Shown piece by piece: positions 1-5,887 of a stretch of 7,692 bases of DNA. This DNA comes from an uncultured Eubacteriales bacterium. Lineage in GTDB: Bacteria > Bacillota > Clostridia > Oscillospirales > Acutalibacteraceae. Where the stretch lies: positions 1 through 7,692 of the forward strand of contig ONYV01000065.1 of the NCBI GenBank assembly GCA_900322105.1, written 5' to 3'. Positions within the stretch are counted from its first letter, which is position 1; each line of letters starts with the position of its first letter. Position numbers and translations under genes: made by a program. The notes beneath the pieces are model-generated. The model worked only from the letters and a program-made list of their open reading frames with translations. It did not search any database and was not told the origin of the DNA.

Positions 1-476
1 ATCATCTTCTGCAGGCCGATAGCCCGGCTGATGTCGTCCACAGTCATCACGGGATGTTCTGTCAGGAGCATCACTATCCGCATCTCGTTGTCGGTAAGGT
101 CTGTCAGCTCTCCTGAGAAATCGGGATGGATGGAGACTGCCGACTCGCTGGCCAGCCGGAAGGCGGTGGGCAGCGCAATGGACATGACATCGCCCACGTA
201 GCACATGTAGTAAGCGGCAATCCATTCCCAGAACTTCAGTTGGTTCTCATCCACAATGGGTTCGATGTCGAGTATCGACAGCACATATTTTACCGTGTAG
301 TGCGGCACTTCCTGGTGCACTCGCCGCACCACAGCGCTGTACAGTCGCTTGGGACCGAACTGCACCACCACACGCTGCCCCACGCGGATGGCATCGTTAT
401 ACTCCTGCGGCACACGGTAGGTATAGGTGTCGTGGATGTGAAGTGGCAATATGACATCGACAAAAAAAGTTTCCAT
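1..476 (-). CDS. priA: Primosomal protein N' (PriA), N-terminal part, cut by the window edge
   Basis: PriA is the superfamily 2 DNA helicase that restarts stalled replication forks by binding forked DNA and loading the primosome. Only the first 158 residues are visible. They match the N-terminal 3'-DNA-binding domain: a PLHIHDTYTYRVP opening (residues 11-23), then GQRVVVQFGPKRLYSAVV (33-50) and the helical stretch KFWEWIAAYYMCYVGDVM (81-98), which leads towards the winged-helix domain. The helicase motifs and zinc-binding cysteines would lie beyond base 1. The start is the ATG at 476-474. No Shine-Dalgarno sequence precedes it, as is usual in Bacteroidetes. The gene diverges from the glycosyltransferase gene at 624. 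The family assignment rests on recognition of the N-terminal domain alone, but it fits throughout. Confidence 0.88.
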   Translation of the reverse strand, partial: METFFVDVILPLHIHDTYTYRVPQEYNDAIRVGQRVVVQFGPKRLYSAVVRRVHQEVPHYTVKYVLSILDIEPIVDENQLKFWEWIAAYYMCYVGDVMSIALPTAFRLASESAVSIHPDFSGELTDLTDNEMRIVMLLTEHPVMTVDDISRAIGLQKM

Positions 477-486
477 TTTCGGCCTG

Positions 487-494
487 CAAAAGTA
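487..494 (-). promoter_or_regulatory. Bacteroidetes-type -7 promoter box for priA
   Basis: Read on the minus strand this is TACTTTTG, a full match to the Bacteroidetes primary sigma factor -7 consensus TAnnTTTG. It ends 10 bp before the priA ATG, so the transcript would have a leader of only a few bases. No clear -33 TTTG partner is visible at the usual 19-21 bp spacing. The call rests on this box and its position only. Confidence 0.5.
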
Positions 495-532
495 CGAAAT
501 TTTTCTTTCTTGCGTTACTTTTAAAAACAGAA

Positions 533-623
533 AATAATGAAAAATGAAAAATGAATAGTGAATTCTATTCACAATTTCACAATTCACAATTCACAAAATT
601 TCAATTTTCAATTTTCAATTCTC
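533..623. repeat. AT-rich degenerate hairpin repeat between priA and the glycosyltransferase gene
   Basis: The left half has repeated ATGAAAA units. The right half has repeated CAATTTCA/CAATTCA/CAATTTT units that run up to the glycosyltransferase ATG. Around the centre, TGAATAG (552-558) pairs with CTATTCA (565-571) across a 6-base loop. The unit resembles the AATTCTC repeat inside the downstream gene (1152-1264), so both probably belong to one repeat family. An upstream GTG at 558 is in frame with the glycosyltransferase but would translate this repeat into an N-terminal tail (NSQ, NFQFSIL), so that start was rejected. The segment takes up most of the 147-bp divergent promoter region. Confidence 0.6.
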
Positions 624-1835
624 ATGACAAACACCAGCCCCCATATTATCGTCGCCGTCACCAACGACTTGGTCACCGACCAGCGCGTGGACCGCACCTG
701 CCGCGCCCTTGCCGCCGACGGCTGGCGGGTCACCCTCGTGGGGCGCCGGCTGCCACACAGCCCCGAGCTTGCCCCGCGCGGATATGCCGTGCGTCGCATG
801 AGGCTCCTCTTCCGCCGCTCGGCTGCGTTCTATGCCGAATACAACATCCGCTTGTTTCTGCTGCTGCTCTTCAGCCGTGCCGACGCTGTCTTCTCCAACG
901 ATACCGACACCCTTGCCGCCTGCTGTCTGGCCGCGCGCCTGCGCCGCAAACCTCTCTACTACGATGCTCACGAACTTTTCCCAGATGTGCCCGAGCTGCA
1001 GGGGCGCCCACGTGTACAGGCAGTGTGGCGGTGGATAGAACGCAAAGCACTGCCGCATGTGAAGCACGCCTTCACCGTCAGCCAGAGCGTTGCCGATGAA
1101 TACCGCCGCCGCTACGGCATCGACATGACAGTAATCCGCAACGTCCCAGACAGAATTGAGAATGGAGAATTAAGAATGGAGAATTTGCTGCCGCACCAGG
1201 ATAATAACGCCACATGCGACACGCCATCTCAACTCTCAATTCTCAATTCTCAATTCTCAATTCTCCTCTATCAGGGTGCGGTCAACATCGGTCGCGGTAT
1301 CCGCGAGATGATTGACGTGCTCCAGTATCTGCCCGACTGCCGCCTTGTGGTGGCGGGCGACGGCGACCTGCTGGAGCAGATGAAGGCCTATGCCGCCGCC
1401 CAGCCTTGGCACGACCGGGTGGTATTCCTCGGCCGTGTGCAGCCCGACCGGCTGTGCTCTCTCACCGCCCAGGCCTCCCTGGGGCTCTGTCTGCTCGAAG
1501 ACCTGGGGCTCAATTACCGCTATTCGCTGCCCAATCGTATAGCCGACTTCGCCCATGCCGGAGTCCCCGTCCTGGCCACCGACTTCCCCGAAATACGCAG
1601 TGTCATAGAAGAGTACGGCACCGGCACCCTCGTTGAGCCCCTGCCCGCAGAAAAGGAAGGCGATGCCTACACGCAGTATATCGCCCGCCTGGCCGAAGAC
1701 GTCCTAGTCGCGCTGCGCTATTGGCACGAACTGCCTGCAGAAGAGTACCGCCGTCGTTTCGCCCGTGCAGCCGACGAACTCAACTGGCAGCACGAGCAGA
1801 AAAAGCTCCTCACCGCCGTGCATCGCCCCCGCTGA
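624..1835 (+). CDS. Family 4 (GT-B fold) glycosyltransferase with an in-frame repeat insertion
   Basis: This is a 403-residue GT-B glycosyltransferase, probably using a nucleotide-sugar donor for a cell-surface glycan; the acceptor cannot be read from the sequence. The N-terminal Rossmann domain starts at HIIVAVTNDLVTDQRV and includes VTLVGR, SNDTDTL, YYDAHELFPDVPE and VIRNVPD (to residue 176). The C-terminal domain begins near LLYQGAVNIGRGIREM (about 214-231) and includes RLVVAGDGDL, RVVFLGRV and SLPNRIADFAHAGVPVLATDFPE. In many family members an NKLFEY-type motif carries the second glutamate of EX7E; here it reads NRIADF, with aspartate. Residues 177-214 are repeat DNA inserted at the domain linker. 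I chose the ATG at 624 because the fold begins directly after it and everything upstream is repeat. There is no Shine-Dalgarno sequence. GC content is high compared with the flanking DNA. Confidence 0.82.
   Translation: MTNTSPHIIVAVTNDLVTDQRVDRTCRALAADGWRVTLVGRRLPHSPELAPRGYAVRRMRLLFRRSAAFYAEYNIRLFLLLLFSRADAVFSNDTDTLAACCLAARLRRKPLYYDAHELFPDVPELQGRPRVQAVWRWIERKALPHVKHAFTVSQSVADEYRRRYGIDMTVIRNVPDRIENGELRMENLLPHQDNNATCDTPSQLSILNSQFSILLYQGAVNIGRGIREMIDVLQYLPDCRLVVAGDGDLLEQMKAYAAAQPWHDRVVFLGRVQPDRLCSLTAQASLGLCLLEDLGLNYRYSLPNRIADFAHAGVPVLATDFPEIRSVIEEYGTGTLVEPLPAEKEGDAYTQYIARLAEDVLVALRYWHELPAEEYRRRFARAADELNWQHEQKKLLTAVHRPR
1152..1264. repeat. Inverted 7-bp-unit repeat element inserted inside the glycosyltransferase gene
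   Basis: The left arm (1152-1185) and right arm (1231-1264) are 34-bp inverted copies matching at 30 of 34 positions, with a 45-bp spacer. The right arm is tandem AATTCTC units; since 7 is not a multiple of 3, it encodes a 7-residue peptide period (NSQFSIL). The left arm encodes RIENGELRMEN. The element lies in frame between VIRNVPD and the second Rossmann domain. Two of the four stem mismatches replace the T of the perfect unit with G in the left arm. The one at 1164 turns what would be an in-frame TGA into GGA. I recall similar ENGELRMEN and NSQFSIL peptides from Bacteroidales proteins, which suggests a dispersed family. Confidence 0.75.
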
Positions 1836-1917
1836 CCCGCCGTCCTTCCTCCGATGTAACGCGGTTAGTTTTTTTATTATGAAACATACTTTCACCTTTC
1901 TTCCTTTCTTATAGTTT

Positions 1918-2179
1918 AACCCAAATCGGTCATTAGGCCGACATTTATATCCTTTCTTTTTCAGGTCTCTTTATGCCATATCAGCATTTCTTTATGTTCC
2001 ATGACGTTACATGGGCTCGGCAGAGCAAGCACGCTTCCTCTGCTCTCACTTTGCGTAACGTTCGACATCTTGTCCATATTCCAGTCTCGCCGTAGCCCGC
2101 TACGTCTTCGCCAGCGATATGGCCGATCTGCTCGAAACAAATACTAATCTGGCATGAACCCTAACGACCGATTTGGGTT
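1918..2179. mobile_element. MITE-like element of about 262 bp with 20-bp terminal inverted repeats
   Basis: The ends 1918-1937 and 2160-2179 are inverted copies matching at 19 of 20 bases (core ACCCAAATCGGT). Further inverted pairs nest inside: GCCATATC (1975-1982) with GATATGGC (2116-2123), ACGTTAC (2004-2010) with GTAACGT (2055-2061), GCAGAG (2020-2025) with CTCTGC (2038-2043), and CGTAG (2091-2095) with CTACG (2100-2104). No long reading frame or transposase is present, so it would need help in trans to move. No target-site duplication is evident. A large structured RNA or an old element remnant are alternatives. The DNA between the glycosyltransferase stop and this element (1836-1917) shows only a weak TAAC/GTTA hairpin before a T-run at 1869-1875, a doubtful terminator. 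Confidence 0.5.
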
Positions 2180-2434
2180 TATTGACTGTTAGTTTCTTCT
2201 GGACAATATGTATATGGAATGGACTGTATATGGCGTTTCAGCTTTGGAAAGACTGACTCTCGGTAACCCCGTACGCCAGTGTGGGGTTGAATGCGGTGGG
2301 AGAGGAAAGACGTGCCGAAGGCACACGCTCTCAAAGCTTCGGGGCATTAATGGTGGCATTCCTAAAAAAAAGCCCTATGCTGTGCAATAATTAACTTAAA
2401 AAGTCGTTATGGGGATGTATTATTTTAAACTGAC
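2180..2434. other. Gene-free segment with a compact structured core
   Basis: No convincing gene is present. The plus-strand open frame 2208-2390 has no recognisable domain and unnatural composition. The core folds well on paper: AACCCC (2265-2270) pairs with GGGGTT (2283-2288), GTGCC (2312-2316) pairs with GGCAC (2320-2324) across a GAA loop, and GAGAG (2300-2304) closes around it with CTCTC (2328-2332). An A-rich run and AT-rich DNA follow, up to the next gene. It may be a repeat remnant or a small structured RNA. Confidence 0.35.
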
Positions 2435-2633
2435 ATGATATACGAACTGCTATTGATCCTTTACTTTGTGGGCTGTATCGCAGGCCTATGGTTTGTGTTT
2501 AAGAAGGCGGGCGAGAAGCCTTGGAAAGCCCTTATCCCAATTTACAACATTGTGGTGTGGATTAAGATTTGCGGCAAGGACTGGAAATGGTACATCTATT
2601 TCTTGATTCCTGCCATCAATGTGTTTGTGTTTT
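2435..2633 (+). CDS. DUF5684-like small membrane protein, 3' end lost at the contig seam
   Basis: The N-terminal part matches the DUF5684 membrane domain, found in short Bacteroidetes proteins and in some signal-peptidase-linked proteins. The order is a first transmembrane helix (residues 1-23), then FKKAGEKPWKALIPIYNIVVWIKI (24-46, the family signature), then KDWKWYIYFLIPAINVFVF (49-67) with a second helix. The function of the domain is not known. After about residue 66 the family resemblance ends. The frame stays open to 2770 only because it reads the antisense of a lipoprotein signal sequence, which also encodes hydrophobic residues. The gene is therefore a 5' fragment; the real end is not in this window. 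There is no Shine-Dalgarno sequence before the ATG. Confidence 0.6.
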
Positions 2634-2640
2634 TGCTGCC
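2599..2640. other. Probable junction between two genomes (assembly chimera)
   Basis: The plus-strand DUF5684-like protein is recognisable up to about 2633. The minus-strand lipoprotein is recognisable down to about 2599, where it meets an immediate TAG. Both genes are broken here. Promoter type, ribosome binding sites, base composition and taxonomic affinity all change across this interval. The two genes overlap plausibly for up to about 35 bp, so a shared stretch may have caused the join. Confidence 0.7.
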
Positions 2641-2712
2641 GCAGCCTGCTGCGCCGATCATCATCGCTGCTGCTAAAGCTGCTGTCAGAATTTTTACGAT
2701 TGTTTTGTTCAT
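2599..2712 (-). CDS. Secreted lipoprotein, N-terminal fragment cut at the seam
   Basis: Only 38 codons remain. They start with a classic lipoprotein signal peptide: MNKT and a lysine, a hydrophobic run ILTAALAAAMMIGA (8-21), and the lipobox AAGC with the lipidated cysteine at residue 24. GSKNTNTLMAGIKK and an immediate stop follow. The start is the ATG at 2712-2710. An AAGGAG (plus-strand CTCCTT, 2723-2728) lies 10 bp upstream; the ATG three codons earlier is too close to it. The NTLMAGIKK stretch recalls the mature N-terminus of clostridial serpin-type lipoproteins, but this is a weak hint. A PhoB-like promoter lies upstream (2772-2805). The body of the gene is missing because the contig switches genome here. 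Confidence 0.6.
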
Positions 2713-2771
2713 ATTCGTCATACTCCTTTTTAGTTCGTTATTGTATCTCGTGTTTTGTTTGCGATATTGAT

Positions 2772-2805
2772 ATGATAGCTCACGAAGGTGACTGTAAAAT
2801 GACTG
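2772..2805 (-). promoter_or_regulatory. PhoB/OmpR-type direct-repeat promoter of the lipoprotein gene
   Basis: Read on the minus strand: CAGTCAT (2805-2799), TTTA, CAGTCAC (2794-2788), 10 bp, then the -10 hexamer TATCAT (2777-2772). The half-sites repeat every 11 bp, the spacing used by tandem PhoB/OmpR winged-helix dimers, and the box sits where a -35 would be. The copy at 3795-3828 has identical geometry. The start codon is about 60 bp downstream of the -10. Confidence 0.55.
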
Positions 2806-2826
2806 TTTGAAATATTCTTGAAACAT

Positions 2827-3741
2827 TCAGTCCGCTGCGCTGAAACCAACGAGTATTTCGGCAAGTATCAGTCCGGGCAGACCCAAAAACACGTTGAGCA
2901 GCAGCATACTTCCGAACAGCGACGGGAAATCTGCTGCGGTAGGAGAGCCGATAAACTGCTGAAACATCATATTCAGAAACGCCGTCAGAGAGGAAATGCA
3001 AAAGGCAAAGACGATCGCAGACACATTTGCGATCAGATACCTTGAAACAGCGTGAATATAGCTGTACTTCCTGATACGGTCAGCCACATACAGCCCGATC
3101 AGCGCTCCCGGGAAAAAGACGGTATAATGAAACATCGGCAACAGGTTGCCGAGAAGCATCAGTAACGTTCCCAGAGCGCATCCTGCAAGGGCTGCTTTCA
3201 GTCCGACCATAGTCAGCGCGCTGACAGGCTGTTCCTTTCGGATGTGTTCTCTCCATTCCTGCTGCATCCTGACCGTCATTTCTCTTTGCGATTCCATCCT
3301 TTTCTCCTGCAGCTTGTCCATCTCATCGCAAAGACAGCAGACTGTCCGTATAGTCCCGTTATACCGTCTCAGCGTCACCTGTCCGACCCTGCCGCAGCAC
3401 ATACAAACAGGCAGTAGCTCATATTGCTCCTGCGCTTTGTGCAGAATGCTTTTGATCGTCTGAAGGTTCTCCCCAACGGTTTCTTCTGTTCTGCCGCTGC
3501 TGCAAAAGGTGATGACCCTGTCGGAAAACTTCACCGCAAGACCTGTGCCTTTCGCCTGACGTTTCAGGTAATCATCGATTTCTCTTTCATAGTCAACCAG
3601 CGGAGAAGCGCACGGCACTGTCAGTCCGAATCCGCTTTCGCTCGGTTCTGCGATCATATTCAGATCGTCCAGCTTCCTGACAGCGCACCCTGTCCCTATC
3701 GCCTGAAATCCTGCTTCTGTCAGAATTTTTTCATACACCAT
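2827..3741 (-). CDS. Uncharacterised zinc-ribbon protein with four C-terminal membrane helices
   Basis: I do not recognise the family. The 304-residue protein has an N-terminal cytosolic-looking region (1-105). It then has two cysteine pairs, C113-x-x-C116 (within VCMCCG) and C135-x-x-C138 (within VCCLC), a likely zinc ribbon. A highly charged, probably coiled-coil segment (about 139-172, rich in E, K, Q, R) follows, then four hydrophobic segments near 175-198, 202-220, 234-255 and 277-298. I chose the ATG at 3741 because the AAGGGTG (about 3748-3754) overlaps the upstream GTG at 3750 but sits 6 bp before this ATG. A PhoB-like promoter precedes it (3795-3828), and the same promoter type drives the next gene downstream. 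A membrane stress or nutrient-response role is possible but is only inferred from that promoter. Confidence 0.65.
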   Translation of the reverse strand: MVYEKILTEAGFQAIGTGCAVRKLDDLNMIAEPSESGFGLTVPCASPLVDYEREIDDYLKRQAKGTGLAVKFSDRVITFCSSGRTEETVGENLQTIKSILHKAQEQYELLPVCMCCGRVGQVTLRRYNGTIRTVCCLCDEMDKLQEKRMESQREMTVRMQQEWREHIRKEQPVSALTMVGLKAALAGCALGTLLMLLGNLLPMFHYTVFFPGALIGLYVADRIRKYSYIHAVSRYLIANVSAIVFAFCISSLTAFLNMMFQQFIGSPTAADFPSLFGSMLLLNVFLGLPGLILAEILVGFSAAD

Positions 3742-3794
3742 ATCATTCACCCTTACAGTAAAGTTATACTATTATCATTTGTTGTATATCACAA

Positions 3795-3828
3795 AGTATA
3801 ACCGGGCAAAGTGACTGTAAAGTGACTC
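3795..3828 (-). promoter_or_regulatory. PhoB/OmpR-type direct-repeat promoter of the zinc-ribbon membrane protein
   Basis: Read on the minus strand: GAGTCAC (3828-3822), TTTA, CAGTCAC (3817-3811), 10 bp, then TATACT (3800-3795). This is the layout of the E. coli phoA promoter (two half-sites, 4-bp spacer, 10 bp, -10 box). It lies between the aroB stop and the next start, so the membrane protein gene has its own promoter. Compare 2772-2805. Confidence 0.6.
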
Positions 3829-3869
3829 CTGCCATTCCAATAACCGATACTCCCGTGCTTATTGCCGTA

Positions 3870-4919
3870 TCATTCTCCGAAAAATGCCCCGAACTCCCCG
3901 ATCGGTACTTTCTGCAAAAAGCACTCTCCGATCTTTTTCAGAAAAACAAAATTGATGCTTTTGCCTGTACTTTTCTTGTCGCCCCTCGTTGCCGCAAGGA
4001 TATCCTCCAGCGGATAGTTTCCGTCTGTCGGCAGACCGTATTTTTTCAGCAGGTTTTGCAGACGCTCACTGCTGCCCTTTTCCGTCATGCCCTTTGCTTC
4101 GCTAATGCGTGTCAGTATCATGCTCCCTGCCGCTACTGCTTCGCCGTGCGTCATGCCGCTGTAATCATTCAGCTTTTCAAGGGCGTGACCGAAAGTATGT
4201 CCGAAATTCAGGATTGCTCTTTCGCCCGTATCACGCTCATCATGTTCTACCACATCACGCTTGATCGAAACGCATTCATAGATCAGATCGTCGATAAAGT
4301 CCTTTGCGTTTTCACGCTCCAGCCGCTCAAACAGCGCTTCACTTTTAATACAGCCGTATTTTACTACCTCCCCCAAGCCGTCACGGAAGAATGTATCGGG
4401 CAGGGTATTCAGCGTTTCAGGGTCGATCAGAACAAGGATAGGCTGCCAGAATGCGCCGACTAAATTCTTGCCTGTGGGAAGATCCACTCCCGTCTTGCCG
4501 CCGACAGAGGAATCCACCTGTGACAGCAGACTGGTCGGTATCTGTACAAAGTCGATGCCCCTGAGATAGCTTGCCGCCGCAAATCCTGCCATATCACCCG
4601 TCACACCGCCGCCCAGCGCAACCACGATATCCGTTCTTGTCAGGTTATGCTCATAAAAATGCGTGTACATCTTTTCTATCGTACCAAGGCGCTTGTTTTC
4701 TTCCCCTGCCGGAAACACAAACACAGACGTATCAAAGCCGTGTTCGGTCAGCGTCTTTTTTACCGTATCCGCATACAGCACCGACACATTGCTGTCGCTG
4801 ACGATCACTGCGCGGATCGCCTTTGTCAGCGGACGGATATATTCGCCCGCATTTTTCAGGATATCATGTCCGATCAGGATATCATAACTTCTGCCTGTTT
4901 TCACATGAACCGTTTTCAT
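3870..4919 (-). CDS. aroB: 3-dehydroquinate synthase
   Basis: This is the second enzyme of the shikimate pathway. It converts DAHP to 3-dehydroquinate in the cytoplasm using NAD+ and a divalent metal. At 349 residues it is full length. Visible motifs are the NAD-binding GGGVTGDMAGF (103-113), the PTSLLSQVDSSVGGKTGVD core (128-146), GKNLVGAFWQP (150-160), and the metal ligands E184 (in GEVVKYG), H241 (in NFGHTFGH) and H258 (in THGEAVAAG). H241 and H258 keep the same 17-residue spacing as H247 and H264 of the E. coli enzyme. The ATG at 4919 overlaps the tyrA stop as ATGA, and AAGGAGG lies 10 bp upstream inside the tyrA end, so the two genes are translationally coupled. No clear terminator follows; the next gene has its own promoter. 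Confidence 0.96.
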   Translation of the reverse strand: MKTVHVKTGRSYDILIGHDILKNAGEYIRPLTKAIRAVIVSDSNVSVLYADTVKKTLTEHGFDTSVFVFPAGEENKRLGTIEKMYTHFYEHNLTRTDIVVALGGGVTGDMAGFAAASYLRGIDFVQIPTSLLSQVDSSVGGKTGVDLPTGKNLVGAFWQPILVLIDPETLNTLPDTFFRDGLGEVVKYGCIKSEALFERLERENAKDFIDDLIYECVSIKRDVVEHDERDTGERAILNFGHTFGHALEKLNDYSGMTHGEAVAAGSMILTRISEAKGMTEKGSSERLQNLLKKYGLPTDGNYPLEDILAATRGDKKSTGKSINFVFLKKIGECFLQKVPIGEFGAFFGE

Positions 4920-5746
4920 TCTCCGAGCGCCTCCTTAATGACCCTTGCCTGATGCAGCAGCGCGGCAAGCTCTTCTCTGTCACCTTTTTCAATGCCCTCT
5001 TTGATCTCTTTCAGATTGTCAATGAGCGTCTGTATCTCCAAAAGCAGCGGTTCTTTGTTTTCGATAAACAACTCCGACCACAGCGATGCGTTGATGTTCG
5101 CCACTCTTGAAACATCACGGTAGCTGCCTGCCGAAAAGCCCTCATGCTTCGGACACTGCGGACTGAACACATAAGCGCACGCCAGCACATGAGGAAGCTG
5201 AGAGGTAAAAGCGATCATCCTGTCATGTTCTTCAGGCGTTGCATATACCACCCTGCCGAAACCGATCTTTTTTGTCAGGTCAGCCACACGCTTGACTGCC
5301 TCGGCAGGCGCATCTCCCGGTATCAGAATGGCGCTTGCGTTCAAAAACAGATCCGCATCCGATACGTCAAAGCCGTTTTTCTCCTTGCCTGCCATCGGGT
5401 GAAAGCCCACAAATGTAAAACCATGCTCTTTTGCAAGGGATGACAGCTTCGGGCATATCTCCGATTTGATGCCGCTGGTATCGGTCACGATACATTTTTT
5501 GCCGATAAATTCCGCATGGCTTTTCACAAACTCTACCGCCGCATCGGGGTACATCCCCAAGATCAGCATATCCGCCGTTTTCAGGGTCTCATTTGTTCCG
5601 ACGCCGTCGATTGCGCCGCACTCCAGCGCTTTTGCGAGCGGCGCTTTGCTGCGGTTGATGCCGTAGATCTCATGATCCGTATATTTCTTAAGCGCCTTAG
5701 CGATCGAACCGCCGATAATGCCAAGTCCTGCTATTACGATCTTCAT
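4916..5746 (-). CDS. tyrA: Prephenate dehydrogenase (tyrosine biosynthesis)
   Basis: This monofunctional prephenate dehydrogenase (276 residues) oxidatively decarboxylates prephenate to 4-hydroxyphenylpyruvate with NAD(P)+. The N-terminal Rossmann domain opens at once with MKIVIAGLGIIGGS (GxGxxG at 7-12). It continues with VTDTSGIKSEI (87-97) and the substrate-site motifs HPMAGKE (116-122) and SQLPHV (182-187). The helical C-terminal domain has SYRDVSRVANINASLW (208-223). There is no ACT or chorismate mutase domain. The start is the ATG at 5746. A TTG at 5809 would add 21 residues with no family resemblance. Neither start has a good Shine-Dalgarno sequence, which is unusual in this part of the window. 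The 141-bp gap before it contains the palindrome ATATC-AC-GATAT (5825-5836) but no clear promoter. With aroB it forms an aromatic amino acid pair. Confidence 0.94.
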   Translation of the reverse strand: MKIVIAGLGIIGGSIAKALKKYTDHEIYGINRSKAPLAKALECGAIDGVGTNETLKTADMLILGMYPDAAVEFVKSHAEFIGKKCIVTDTSGIKSEICPKLSSLAKEHGFTFVGFHPMAGKEKNGFDVSDADLFLNASAILIPGDAPAEAVKRVADLTKKIGFGRVVYATPEEHDRMIAFTSQLPHVLACAYVFSPQCPKHEGFSAGSYRDVSRVANINASLWSELFIENKEPLLLEIQTLIDNLKEIKEGIEKGDREELAALLHQARVIKEALGE

Positions 5747-5887
5747 AGTGTTTTCGGTGTGATAAGCCGTGACTAAAACACAGCCTTCTCCGCCGAACCC
5801 CCTTTCCAAACTTACTTATCTGTTATATCACGATATTCTGTGAATCGCTTTGCCGATACATCCTGCCGCCTGCATTCCTGAACTTTG

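Noticed and set aside
126..524. Plus-strand open frame of 132 codons
   Set aside because: It is antisense to the priA N-terminal domain, which has clear family motifs, and its own translation is rich in histidine and matches no domain.
1152..1264. CRISPR-like or simple tandem array reading of the AATTCTC units
   Set aside because: Units are 7 bp without spacers and the two blocks are inverted copies, so it is a hairpin repeat and not a CRISPR array.
2208..2390. Plus-strand 60-codon open frame as a small gene
   Set aside because: It has no ribosome binding signal, recognisable domain or natural composition, and it covers hairpin-forming DNA. Structure explains it better than coding.
2634..2770. 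Hydrophobic C-terminal half of the plus-strand frame that begins at 2435, read as membrane helices
   Set aside because: It is the exact antisense of a lipoprotein signal peptide and its promoter. Antisense of such sequences often looks hydrophobic, and the DUF5684 resemblance stops before it.
5746..5776. AGTCAC and ATCACA upstream of tyrA as a third PhoB-like box
   Set aside because: The repeat period is 10 bp rather than 11, the TTTA spacer is absent, and it sits too close to the start codon to precede a -10 box.
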